From NCBI GenBank assembly GCA_900549215.1, contig URNJ01000047.1:1-11868 (forward strand): 11,868 bases of DNA. Reading direction: 5' to 3'. The first letter of the stretch is position 1. Every line of letters begins with the position of its first letter. Origin of the DNA: an uncultured Collinsella sp. Its GTDB lineage: Bacteria; Actinomycetota; Coriobacteriia; Coriobacteriales; Coriobacteriaceae. The position numbers and the translations under genes are program-made. The notes under the pieces are model-generated. The model saw only the letters and a list, made by a program, of their open reading frames with translations. It did no database searches and was not told the DNA's origin. This document shows, piece by piece, positions 5,391 through 11,868 of this stretch.

Positions 5391-6443
5391 TTAAACGAAC
5401 CGTACCCCGAATCCGCGTTTGATGAACGGCAGCAGTTCCATTGCCTCGGGCGTGATATGGCCCGCAACGTTCATGCGCTCGTCACCGGGAAGATCGACCC
5501 GCGCAATCTCAAGCTCGCCTTCGTAGCGCCCATATCCGCTATTGCTCACAGCGATCGACCCCGCCTTTCGCGGCAGGCCGGCTCCGGCATCCGTCGGCAC
5601 GGAATCCGGCTTAAGCGTCGTACGTGACTCCTGAGACCTAAAGATGAGGACGCTCGAGTCGGGTCGGTCGTGATGAATCTGCCCGCGCACATAGGCATAA
5701 CTGAGCTCAAGCTCGCATTGCAGGTCCACGTATCCGGCGGAAACTTGAGCAAACTGCGCCCAGCCCGCATCGGAAAGATCGGGGTCGCCGACCAACACAA
5801 TGTCGCAATCGGCGCCATGTGCAAGCTCAAGCATATTGAGGGCAACCTTTGACGCGCGACCGCGCTGCGCCTCGACCGTCGGCAGTCCCTCGAATACCGG
5901 CCCGCGAACGTTAGCATCACCCGGCACAAAAGCCATGATTTCGAATCCAAGCGCCGCAAGACGAAGATTCACCCGAGCAATGTCCTCCAGAGCTAAACCG
6001 GTATAAGGCTTGGGGTAAAAATTGTGGCAGGCGGCAAAACGAGTCACATCGGCACCGGCCTCACGCAACGATGCGATTTCATCAGAACTCACTGTCGATG
6101 CATTGACCACAATGCGAAATACACCGGACAGCTCCGCGACCCGCTGGGCGCTAAAGCCATAGTCCAAACGAAGGTATTCCAACCCCAGATCGCGCAAGTC
6201 CTCGATGCGCTCAAGCCCGAGCAAATCGCACGTGCGAGGCCCCACATCGGCAATGAGCGCAATGCCGCGGGCGGAAAGCAGCGACAGCACATGACGGACC
6301 TTATCGGCATACGCCGCTCCCCCATCCTCGGGAATATGCAGCGAGGTGAACGCATAGCGCGCACCCGCCGCGGCACCACGCTCAATCGTCCGCTCAATAT
6401 CCTGCAAAGGGCTGGAAAGATAAATCGAAATACCCGTTTTCAC
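5391..6443 (-). CDS. mupG: 6-phospho-N-acetylmuramidase (DUF871 family)
   Basis: 350-residue cytoplasmic glycosidase of the MupG/DUF871 family; S. aureus MupG is about the same length. In that system MupG hydrolyses MurNAc-6-phosphate-GlcNAc, the disaccharide delivered by MurP, to MurNAc-6-phosphate and GlcNAc. The first two thirds look like a TIM barrel: GISIYLSS at the start, TSLHIPED, IALIADVGPRT, YLRLDYGF, IVVNAS, FAACHNFYPKPYTGL and IMAFVPGD follow in order. The rest (from about residue 235) matches the small C-terminal domain of the family, ending FIKRGFGVRFV. The start is a GTG at 6441-6443, with AAAGGAG 9 nt upstream. It is the last gene of the mur operon, but a strong terminator hairpin stands between it and murP, so expression probably depends on read-through. 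Assignment rests on both sequence and its murRQP neighbours. Confidence 0.93.
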   Translation of the reverse strand: MKTGISIYLSSPLQDIERTIERGAAAGARYAFTSLHIPEDGGAAYADKVRHVLSLLSARGIALIADVGPRTCDLLGLERIEDLRDLGLEYLRLDYGFSAQRVAELSGVFRIVVNASTVSSDEIASLREAGADVTRFAACHNFYPKPYTGLALEDIARVNLRLAALGFEIMAFVPGDANVRGPVFEGLPTVEAQRGRASKVALNMLELAHGADCDIVLVGDPDLSDAGWAQFAQVSAGYVDLQCELELSYAYVRGQIHHDRPDSSVLIFRSQESRTTLKPDSVPTDAGAGLPRKAGSIAVSNSGYGRYEGELEIARVDLPGDERMNVAGHITPEAMELLPFIKRGFGVRFV

Positions 6444-6459
6444 GCTTCAACGCTCCTTT

Positions 6460-6493
6460 AAAAAAGGCCGGCGGAGCAGCTAGCCCCGCCGGC
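6460..6493 (-). terminator. Intrinsic terminator between murP and mupG, abutting the mupG ribosome binding site
   Basis: On the minus strand an 11-bp stem (arms 6483-6493 and 6467-6477, one G-U pair, loop TAGCT) is followed by C and six T at 6460-6465. The T run is joined directly to AAAGGAG, the mupG ribosome binding site. It has every mark of a strong intrinsic terminator, yet it lies inside the operon with no obvious promoter after it. It probably lowers mupG output relative to murRQP or works as an attenuator. Confidence 0.85.
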
Positions 6494-6525
6494 ACAACCA
6501 TAACATCAAGAAATCTGCCGCGCGC

Positions 6526-6552
6526 CGCGAGCTCTGAGCAACACGGCTCGCG
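6526..6552 (-). other. Hairpin just after murP stop
   Basis: CGCGAGC (6526-6532) and GCTCGCG (6546-6552) form a perfect 7-bp stem with a 13-nt loop, 8 nt after the murP stop on the minus strand. No T run follows. It precedes the stronger terminator at 6460-6493 and could protect the murP 3' end or compete in folding. Confidence 0.5.
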
Positions 6553-6560
6553 ATATCAAA

Positions 6561-7991
6561 CTACTCGCCAAAGAACTCGTTGATCTTCTGCTCGTCGACG
6601 CCAAAGAACCACGTCAGGACAAAGCCGGCGGCATAGGCAAGCAGCATAGCGGCAACGTAGCCGAGCTGCTGGCCAGGAACGACGATCAGCAGGCCAAACA
6701 GACCGGAAACGCCCTGAGAAACCGTGCCGATGTGAAGCAGCGCCGCGAGCGCGCCGCCAAATCCGGCACCCAGGCAGGCCGTCACAAACGGACGAACGAG
6801 CGGCAGCGTAACAGCATACATCAGAGGCTCGCCCACACCCAGGATTCCAACGGGGATGGACTCGGCGACGTACTTCTTGAGCTTGGCGTTCTTGGTCTTA
6901 AAGTACAGCGCCAAACCGGCACCGACCTGGCCGCCGCCAGCCATCATAAGGATGGGAAGCAGGTAATTGATACCCTTGGTAGCGCCGTCGGGATCGTTGA
7001 GCATAGCGTGGATCGGCGTGAGCGCCTGATGCAGGCCGACGGACACCAGCGGCAAGAAGCCTGCCGACAGGATATAGCCGCCCAGGACGCCCAACTTCTC
7101 GAAGATAAAGGTCAAAACGCTAAAGATGGCAGTCGTCAGCCATGCGCCAACCGGCTGGATGACGAGCATCAGAGCAAAGGCGCCGATGATGAGCACCAGC
7201 AGCGGGGACAGGAACGTGTCGAGTGCGTTGGGCATAACCTTGCGAATCTGACGCTCCATCCAGGCAAAAAATGCACCAGCGATGAGAGCCGCGATCATGC
7301 CGCCCGCTGCGGGGTTGTACTGCGCATTGGTGAGCGGCAGCAGAATGGCAGTGGCAGGATCAGCCGCGCCAGGCGCAAGCAGGGGCATGGCACTGTTGGC
7401 GATACACATCATGCCGGCGATGCCGCCCAGCGCAGCGGAGCCACCAAACTCACGTGCCGCGTTATAGCCCACCAAGATGGGCAGATAGGCAAACAGGGCC
7501 CAGCCCATGGAACGAATGCCCTGGTACCACCACTCGCCTGCAAGCGCGCCTGCCGTCGAGACGTTAATGACGTTGCAGATACCGTTGATGAGGCCAGCCG
7601 CAATGATGCCGGGAAGCAGGGCGACGAAGACATTGGAAATCTTCTTGAGGAAGGCCTGAACCGGCTTGGACTCGTACTTGGCCTTCTGCGCGGCCTTGTT
7701 CGTGGCCGCAGCGTCAACCACGCTCTCGTCGGCAACGCCTTTCGCAAGGCCGGTGAGCTTGGAGAACTCCTCGAGCACCTTATTCACCTTGCCCGGACCC
7801 AGCACGATCTGCATCGTGTCGTCCTCGACCAGGCCCATCACGCCGTCGAGCGCCTTAATGCCCTCCGTGTCGACGTTGCCCGCGTCTTTGACGGTCACGC
7901 GCAGGCGCGTCATGCACGCCGCGTTTGCCAGCACGTTGTCTTTACCGCCCAAAAGGTCCAGCAGCTTTTGAGCCAGCTCTTTGTTCGTCAT
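6561..7991 (-). CDS. murP: PTS N-acetylmuramic acid transporter, EIIBC
   Basis: 476-residue PTS permease of the glucose/sucrose family that imports and 6-phosphorylates MurNAc, or MurNAc-GlcNAc in the MupG type of pathway. The N-terminal EIIB domain (about 1-85) carries the phosphorylated Cys26 in the standard ACMTRLRV motif. A linker of some 25 residues leads into the membrane EIIC domain, with about ten hydrophobic segments, and the signature GILGVGEPLMYAVTLPL lies in the C-terminal third. No EIIA domain is present, as in E. coli MurP, so an EIIA from elsewhere must supply phosphate. The ATG at 7989-7991 has AAGGAGG just upstream. The gene is 57 bp after murQ with no terminator between. Substrate is inferred from the flanking murQ, murR and mupG; sequence alone would allow another sugar of the family. 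Confidence 0.93.
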   Translation of the reverse strand: MTNKELAQKLLDLLGGKDNVLANAACMTRLRVTVKDAGNVDTEGIKALDGVMGLVEDDTMQIVLGPGKVNKVLEEFSKLTGLAKGVADESVVDAAATNKAAQKAKYESKPVQAFLKKISNVFVALLPGIIAAGLINGICNVINVSTAGALAGEWWYQGIRSMGWALFAYLPILVGYNAAREFGGSAALGGIAGMMCIANSAMPLLAPGAADPATAILLPLTNAQYNPAAGGMIAALIAGAFFAWMERQIRKVMPNALDTFLSPLLVLIIGAFALMLVIQPVGAWLTTAIFSVLTFIFEKLGVLGGYILSAGFLPLVSVGLHQALTPIHAMLNDPDGATKGINYLLPILMMAGGGQVGAGLALYFKTKNAKLKKYVAESIPVGILGVGEPLMYAVTLPLVRPFVTACLGAGFGGALAALLHIGTVSQGVSGLFGLLIVVPGQQLGYVAAMLLAYAAGFVLTWFFGVDEQKINEFFGE

Positions 7992-8048
7992 AACTCCTCC
8001 TTGTATTGGGTATCTCGTCTGGATGTCATATCAGCTCACGCCGCGCAC

Positions 8049-8972
8049 CTATTGGGCATCGGCATTGCTCTTCTCATGGCCACTCACCGCAGCACGGACA
8101 TGGCCTCGCGCCCGCTCAAGAGCCACCGCAGCCTGCTCGGCATCGCAGTCCAGCAGTACCGAGACAATAGCGGTTTTTACGTGGCCGCCGGCATCTGCAA
8201 GCGCCTGAACGGCGCGCTCGCGCGTGCAGCCGGTCGCCTCCATCACGATGTTCTGGCCGCGCACCACCAACTTCTCGTTCGTCTGCTGCACATCGACCAT
8301 CAGGTTTTGGTATACCTTGCCAATCTTGACCATGGCACCGGTCGAAATCATGTTGAGAATGAGCTTTTGAACCGTTCCCGCCTTGAGCCTCGTTGAGCCG
8401 GTCAGCACCTCGGGACCGGGCACGGGCTCAATGGCAAGATCTGCGCTCTCCCCGATCTTCGACCCTTGGTTGCAGGCAATTGCAATGGTCTTGCACCCAG
8501 CTGCCTTGGCGTACACAAGGCCGCCCACCACATAAGGAGTACGACCGCTTGCCGCCAGGCCAACGACAAGATCCTTGTCCGAGAGTCCACGCTCTCGCAG
8601 GTCGTTCGCGCCAAGCTCATCGCTGTCTTCGGCACCTTCGACAGCCTTGATAAACGCCGTCTCGCCTCCGGCAATGAGCCCGACAATCAGATCGGGTGAC
8701 ACGCCAAACGTGGGCGGACACTCCGAAGCGTCGAGTACGCCCAGACGACCGCTGGTGCCTGCGCCCATGTAAAAGACGCGCCCGCCGCGCTCGAGTGCCT
8801 CAGCAGCCCAGTCGATTGCTGTGGCAACCTGGGGCAACACTTTCGTGACCGACTGGACGGCACGAAGATCCTCATCGTTCATCGTCGTGACGATTTGCAG
8901 CGATGTCATCGTATCGAGGTCCATTGACCTTTGATTACGCTGTTCGGTCGTGAATTTTGTTAAATCGAGCAT
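8049..8972 (-). CDS. murQ: N-acetylmuramic acid 6-phosphate etherase
   Basis: 307-residue cytoplasmic SIS-fold enzyme that converts MurNAc-6-phosphate to GlcNAc-6-phosphate and D-lactate, the key step of MurNAc recovery. The family signature GAGTSGRLGVLDASECPPTF spans residues 70-89. Glu84 within it and Glu115 in VEGAEDS match the two catalytic glutamates known in E. coli MurQ (Glu83 and Glu114). LAASGRTPYVVGGL follows, then GSTRLKAGTVQKLILNM, and a C-terminal helical region. The ATG at 8970-8972 is the start: the protein begins MLDLTKFTTEQRN as in homologues, and GAGGTG lies 7 nt upstream. It begins 10 nt after the murR stop, so the two are transcribed together and perhaps translationally coupled. 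Confidence 0.97.
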   Translation of the reverse strand: MLDLTKFTTEQRNQRSMDLDTMTSLQIVTTMNDEDLRAVQSVTKVLPQVATAIDWAAEALERGGRVFYMGAGTSGRLGVLDASECPPTFGVSPDLIVGLIAGGETAFIKAVEGAEDSDELGANDLRERGLSDKDLVVGLAASGRTPYVVGGLVYAKAAGCKTIAIACNQGSKIGESADLAIEPVPGPEVLTGSTRLKAGTVQKLILNMISTGAMVKIGKVYQNLMVDVQQTNEKLVVRGQNIVMEATGCTRERAVQALADAGGHVKTAIVSVLLDCDAEQAAVALERARGHVRAAVSGHEKSNADAQ

Positions 8973-8982
8973 TTCATTCACC

Positions 8983-9834
8983 TCATCTTTCCTGTTTCTC
9001 GATGTAGTTTTGCTTAATGACATGCGTCGCCCGTTCGTAGTCGCTGGCAACGTAAGCAGCGTACAGGGCATCGACAACCATAAGCTGGGCCATACGCGAA
9101 GCCATGGCACCGCTGCGGACCAAGGGTTCACTCGCAGCAACGCCGAGCACGGCATCGGCCATGGTGGCAAGCTTGGATGATCCATCTACTTTGGTAACGG
9201 CCACAACGGGACAGTTGTGACGTTGAGCCTCGACGGTGCAGTCCAGCACCTCTTGCGTCAAGCCCGAGTAGCTAAAGGCGATTGCCATATCGCCCTCATG
9301 CATGTTCTTGGCACATAAGAGCTGATCATGCCAGTCGTCGTACAGATGGCACTCTTTGTCGACACGCATGAGCTTTTGCGCCAGGTCGTGCGCGACCAAA
9401 CGAGAGGCACCAATACCGAACAGATTGACCGCGCGTGCCCGCTTAAGACGGGCCGCGCATCGCTCCAAGACGGTGTAATCGAGCGTTCGCGCCGTCGCCT
9501 CGATCGTGCGCACGTTGCTTTTCATCACCTTCCCCACGATACGTTCGACGCTGTCATCCATGGAGATGTCCTCGAGGGCTACGTCTTTCTTGTCACCTAA
9601 GAGCGCCAGCTCGGCAATCAGTTCGCGCTGGAACTCCTTGTAGCCCGCAAAACCCAAACGCTTGCAAAAGCGCAAAATGCTCGAGGGCGAGGAGAACGTG
9701 ACATCGGCAAGACCGCGGACGGACAGCCCGACCACCTCGTGCGGATGAGCGCTTACATATGCGATGACATTGCGTTCCGCCGGGCACGCGCTGAGCTCAC
9801 GCTCGCGAAGCCGCAAAAGCAATCCGTTTGCCAT
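8983..9834 (-). CDS. murR: RpiR/MurR-family transcriptional regulator
   Basis: 283-residue transcription factor, first gene of the mur operon. The N-terminal helix-turn-helix of the RpiR type (about residues 15-75) includes SVRGLADVTFSSPSSILRFC and KRLGFAGYKEFQREL. The SIS sugar-phosphate domain (about 115-260) includes VNLFGIGASRLVAHDLAQKL and AIAFSYSGLTQEVLD. In E. coli MurR represses murQP and is released by MurNAc-6-phosphate; the same ligand is likely here. The ATG at 9832-9834 is preferred, with GGAGG 8 nt upstream; a GTG slightly further out lies inside that site. A 19-bp dyad at 9901-9919 is the natural candidate operator, and a TTTAAT at 9858-9863 could be the -10. Whether it represses or activates cannot be told from sequence. 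Confidence 0.93.
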   Translation of the reverse strand: MANGLLLRLRERELSACPAERNVIAYVSAHPHEVVGLSVRGLADVTFSSPSSILRFCKRLGFAGYKEFQRELIAELALLGDKKDVALEDISMDDSVERIVGKVMKSNVRTIEATARTLDYTVLERCAARLKRARAVNLFGIGASRLVAHDLAQKLMRVDKECHLYDDWHDQLLCAKNMHEGDMAIAFSYSGLTQEVLDCTVEAQRHNCPVVAVTKVDGSSKLATMADAVLGVAASEPLVRSGAMASRMAQLMVVDALYAAYVASDYERATHVIKQNYIEKQER

Positions 9835-9900
9835 CTCAAACACCTCCGTTGAGAAGAATTAAAGACCAACGAACGATTCGTACCGGATACAAACAGCTTT

Positions 9901-9919
9901 TGCGGTACATTGTGCCGCA
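9901..9919. promoter_or_regulatory. 19-bp dyad, candidate MurR operator
   Basis: TGCGGTACATTGTGCCGCA has 9-bp arms with one mismatch about a central T. It is 67 bp upstream of the murR start. A plausible -10 (minus-strand TTTAAT, 9858-9863) lies about 40 bp downstream, with no good -35. That would place the dyad upstream of the core promoter, a position as suited to activation as to repression. Assignment to MurR is inference from location. Confidence 0.5.
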
Positions 9920-9933
9920 TCGTGGCGCACAAA

Positions 9934-9957
9934 GGGCGAGCGTTCTACCGCTCGCCC
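9934..9957 (-). terminator. Terminator of the VanZ-like gene
   Basis: GGGCGAGCG (9934-9942) and CGCTCGCCC (9949-9957) form a perfect 9-bp stem with a 6-nt loop. On the minus strand it is followed by TTTGTG, a short T tail. It lies about 80 nt after the VanZ-like gene stop and insulates that gene from the mur operon promoter. Confidence 0.7.
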
Positions 9958-10038
9958 CTCAAATCCGACCGCTCGGAAATACGCGCGACACAAAATAATT
10001 CAACAAGGTCGCATTATCAGAAACGGGTTTGTTACCGG

Positions 10039-10620
10039 CTAGCGCCTCGCATGGGCGCCGATCGGCCGAGTCGCATGGCGCACCAACGCCGCTGCCAGCA
10101 ATACCAACAGCATGGCGGTGACATAGCCCGCAGCATCGAATCCTAAATCGATAACGTCGAAATGCCTGCCGGGAACAAAGATCTTATGTACCTGATCGCC
10201 AACGGAGCAGGCGGCGCAAAAGAGCAATACGGGCACGCAACGAGAGCATACGCTCCACGGGCGCCTGGAAAGGCAAACCACGACCACGGAGGCGAACAAT
10301 CCGACGAAGAAAAACTCTACGGTATGGGCAACGCGACGGACGTTCGTGCCCACCCACATGCGAATGGAAGCAAGTCGGCCAGACCGGACATTCGAGGCAG
10401 CCGAATCGGTGCCCCCGGTCATTCCGTTCTCCGCCTGAGCTTCACCCGTGGCATCGACAGCCTGAACGCCCGTAGCCTGGCCCTCCACCACACGCGCGGT
10501 GGACTCGCTCAGCAACGACGTCTCCACCGCATTTTGCTCCGTCAGCACCCAGATGCCCGCCAGCGTTGCAGCGAACAGAACGATCGCGGTCCATCCGATT
10601 ATTTGTTTTACGCGCGCCAA
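10039..10620 (-). CDS. VanZ-like membrane protein, probable TTG start
   Basis: 193-residue integral membrane protein of the VanZ-like family. Hydrophobic segments lie near residues 6-28, 103-122, 130-148 and 165-185. The family pattern is visible as RRVAHTVEFFFVGL, then GDQVHKIFVPGRHFDVIDLG and DAAGYVTAMLLVLL. The usual acidic DE-LHQ reads GDQVHK here, so two commonly conserved positions differ. Between the first and second membrane segments lies a long Ala/Glu/Thr-rich, probably extracytoplasmic stretch of about 70 residues, longer than usual. The start is TTG at 10618-10620, because a perfect AAGGAGG sits 7 nt upstream; an ATG 14 codons further out would place that site inside the gene. Family members include VanZ of teicoplanin resistance, but most have no known role; no resistance function is implied and no van genes are present. 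Confidence 0.85.
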   Translation of the reverse strand: MARVKQIIGWTAIVLFAATLAGIWVLTEQNAVETSLLSESTARVVEGQATGVQAVDATGEAQAENGMTGGTDSAASNVRSGRLASIRMWVGTNVRRVAHTVEFFFVGLFASVVVVCLSRRPWSVCSRCVPVLLFCAACSVGDQVHKIFVPGRHFDVIDLGFDAAGYVTAMLLVLLAAALVRHATRPIGAHARR

Positions 10621-10627
10621 GGGCCAA

Positions 10628-10634
10628 CCTCCTT
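10628..10634 (-). promoter_or_regulatory. Ribosome binding site that fixes the TTG start of the VanZ-like gene
   Basis: Minus-strand AAGGAGG is 7 nt before a TTG codon in frame with the VanZ-like protein. No ATG or GTG lies at a suitable distance in that frame, so TTG is the best start. Confidence 0.75.
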
Positions 10635-10724
10635 TTTTGAATATCAGCGAGTGTAGCCCCAAATGGCATCGTCACCGTATCAAAATTTGAATCGCAACAG
10701 GAAGCGACAAAGCGACGCAAACCC

Positions 10725-11330
10725 CTACCCCGCCTCGCGCATCCAGCGATCGAACGTCCCCACGCACACGCCCAGGCACTTTGCCGCCTGGCTGCGGGTA
10801 ATATCGCCCGCCTCATAGCTATCGCGCACCAGCTCAAACTGAGGAGGGCACGGCTTGCGAGGTCGACCGAAACGGACCCCTCGCGCCCGCGCCGCTGCAA
10901 TTCCCTCCGCTTGGCGCCGATGGATATTCTCGCGCTCTACCTGCGCCACGTAGCTCAGCAGTTGCAGCACAATATCGGCAATCAGGACGTTGGTCACATC
11001 CGGCGCGCCGCTGGCCCTAGCGCGCGTGTCAAGCAATGGCATGTCCAACACCACAATGGCAACCCCGAGCTCCTTGGTAATGCGTCGCCATTCCTCAAGA
11101 ATCTCGGAGTAATTACGGCCAAGTCGGTCGATAGAAAGCACCACCAGTACGTCCCCGTCTCCCAGGACGTGCAGCAGCTCGCGATAACGCGGTCGATCGA
11201 AGTCCTTGCCGCTCGCATGGTCGGCATAAATATTCGCCGAGCCCACGCCATAGGCGCCCAGCGCATCCAGCTGCCGATTAAGGTTCTGATCGCGCGAACT
11301 CACCCGCGCATAACCGTACACCGTCGCCAT
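10725..11330 (-). CDS. Small serine recombinase (resolvase/invertase family)
   Basis: 201-residue site-specific recombinase of the resolvase/invertase type. The catalytic domain begins TVYGYARVSSRDQNLNRQLD, where Ser11 corresponds to the nucleophile Ser10 of gamma-delta resolvase. VLVVLSIDRLGRNYSEI carries the conserved Arg residues, and VAQVERENIHRRQAEGI forms the long dimer helix. After GVRFGRPRKP a C-terminal helix-turn-helix (SQAAKCLGVCVGTFDRWMRE) reads the DNA site. Length and layout match Tn3 resolvases and Hin-type invertases, which cannot be told apart here. The ATG at 11328-11330 is chosen because the family begins close to this point; GGGGA upstream is a modest ribosome binding site. 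No transposase gene or transposon ends are visible. Nested dyads at 11349-11392, just upstream, are candidate recombination or operator sites. Confidence 0.92.
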   Translation of the reverse strand: MATVYGYARVSSRDQNLNRQLDALGAYGVGSANIYADHASGKDFDRPRYRELLHVLGDGDVLVVLSIDRLGRNYSEILEEWRRITKELGVAIVVLDMPLLDTRARASGAPDVTNVLIADIVLQLLSYVAQVERENIHRRQAEGIAAARARGVRFGRPRKPCPPQFELVRDSYEAGDITRSQAAKCLGVCVGTFDRWMREAG

Positions 11331-11348
11331 CTCATCCCCGCTTTCTTG

Positions 11349-11392
11349 TAAACCTGCCAAAAAGGGACAGGTTTATTTTGGTAGGTTTTACC
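11349..11392. repeat. Nested, mutually exclusive dyads upstream of the recombinase
   Basis: AACCTGCCAAAA (11351-11362) is complementary to TTTTGGTAGGTT (11376-11387) except for one G-T. The same left arm also pairs as TAAACCTG (11349-11356) with CAGGTTTA (11368-11375), so the two foldings exclude each other. GGTA and TACC close a third small dyad at 11380-11392. The cluster starts 18 bp upstream of the recombinase ATG, where resolvase sites often lie. Confidence 0.6.
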
Positions 11393-11454
11393 TCTCAAAT
11401 AGCAGGTAAGCGGGCGGCCGAGCAGACGGCAAGGTAGCCACGATTCAAATGCGA

Positions 11455-11478
11455 AGGGCGGTCCCGAAAGGCCGCCCT
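11455..11478 (-). terminator. Terminator-like hairpin after rnr
   Basis: AGGGCGGTC (11455-11463) and GGCCGCCCT (11470-11478) form a 9-bp stem with one G-T pair and a 6-nt loop, about 30 nt after the rnr stop on the minus strand. The tail TCGCATTTG is only weakly T-rich, so termination may be partial. Confidence 0.55.
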
Positions 11479-11507
11479 CCGCTCTCTCGCCACGAGTCGG
11501 GATTTAG

Positions 11508-11868
11508 CTAATGGATAAGCTTAAAGTCCAAGTGCCCACGCGTGGTATTGACGCGCGAGACCTCGATAATCACGCGCTGCCCCAGCTCGTAACGGGTGCC
11601 CGTGTCGGCACCTGTGAGCGTTAGCGCGTCCTCGTCGAACTCGAACCACTCGTTGCCCAGGCTCTTAATTGAAACCAGGCCCTCGACCTGTGTTAGGTCC
11701 AAGCGCACAAAGAGGCCCATGCTGCTAACCCACGAGACGGTTCCGGCATAGCGCTCACCCAGACGGTCCTCATAGTACTGGGCAATCTTGATCTTTTGCG
11801 TCGCATGGCTGGCGGCATCTGCCGCGCGCTCGGCATCGCTACATGCGCGGCAGATCTGCGGCAGAATG
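11508..11868 (-). CDS. rnr: Ribonuclease R, C-terminal part, cut by window edge
   Basis: Last 120 residues of a 3'-5' exoribonuclease of the RNB family that degrades structured RNA and takes part in mRNA quality control. The frame stays open to the right edge. The visible start includes CRACSDAERAADAASHATQK, matching the end of the RNB catalytic region. Next is KIAQYYEDRLGERYAGTVSW and then an S1 RNA-binding domain (SSMGLFVRLDLTQVEGLVSI, later FDEDALTLTGADTGTRYELG). It ends FKLIH right after the S1 fold, without the long basic tail seen in E. coli RNase R. The ATG at 11720 is internal to the S1 domain and is not a start. The gene is read toward the recombinase, with a hairpin after its stop. 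Confidence 0.93.
   Translation of the reverse strand, partial: ILPQICRACSDAERAADAASHATQKIKIAQYYEDRLGERYAGTVSWVSSMGLFVRLDLTQVEGLVSIKSLGNEWFEFDEDALTLTGADTGTRYELGQRVIIEVSRVNTTRGHLDFKLIH

Noticed and set aside
6732..8396. Very long plus-strand open frame (554 codons) opposite murP and murQ
   Set aside because: It is antisense to two clear genes. Its translation is rich in Arg, His, Gln and Asp with no family motif, as expected of a shadow frame in GC-rich DNA.
10725..11330. Transposon carrying the serine recombinase
   Set aside because: No transposase, terminal inverted repeats or target duplications were seen around it. Its base composition also looks like that of its neighbours.
11508..11720. 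Stand-alone 70-residue S1 protein
   Set aside because: The frame continues upstream to the window edge with RNase R residues, so this is the 3' part of rnr and not a small gene.

Overview
The window is GC-rich (roughly 60%) bacterial DNA. The gene content and codon use fit an anaerobic gut Actinomycetota of the class Coriobacteriia, most likely Collinsella or a close relative. This is a judgement from protein style and gene mix; no marker gene in the window settles it. Nearly everything is on the minus strand. Only the manganese transporter at the left edge and one small unknown gene at 4332-4742 are on the plus strand.

Left part (1-2415): the window opens inside an Nramp/MntH metal transporter, followed by a 15-bp inverted repeat. 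Next comes a minus-strand redox pair, a flavin-reductase-like FMN protein and then a very short rubredoxin. Together they look like an unfused version of the high-molecular-weight rubredoxin (Hrb) of acetogens. A 22-bp inverted repeat separates this pair from the next genes.

Middle-left (2416-4200): a TPR-type protein overlaps smpB and carries smpB's ribosome binding site inside its last codons. Just upstream is a tRNA-Gln(CTG)/tRNA-Glu(CTC) pair with a recognisable promoter and a terminator.

Middle (4200-5390): a plus-strand gene of unknown function faces a minus-strand ArsC/Spx-like thioredoxin-fold gene. Between them are three 46-nt palindromic units set at an exact 62-bp period.

Centre-right (5391-9960): a complete MurNAc-recycling operon, transcribed murR, murQ, murP, mupG. 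The PTS transporter MurP brings in and phosphorylates MurNAc or a MurNAc-containing disaccharide. MupG cleaves the phosphorylated disaccharide, MurQ removes the lactyl ether to give GlcNAc-6-phosphate, and the RpiR-type MurR is the likely regulator. A strong intrinsic terminator sits between murP and mupG and ends directly against the mupG ribosome binding site. A 19-bp dyad upstream of murR is a candidate operator.

Right part (9960-11868): a VanZ-like membrane protein that probably starts at TTG, a small serine recombinase with nested dyads just upstream of it, and the C-terminal S1 end of RNase R, which runs off the right edge.

I see no CRISPR array, insertion sequence, rRNA or tmRNA gene. 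The most useful leads are the 62-bp-period palindrome array, the murP/mupG terminator, the split-Hrb pair, and the dyads next to murR and the recombinase gene.
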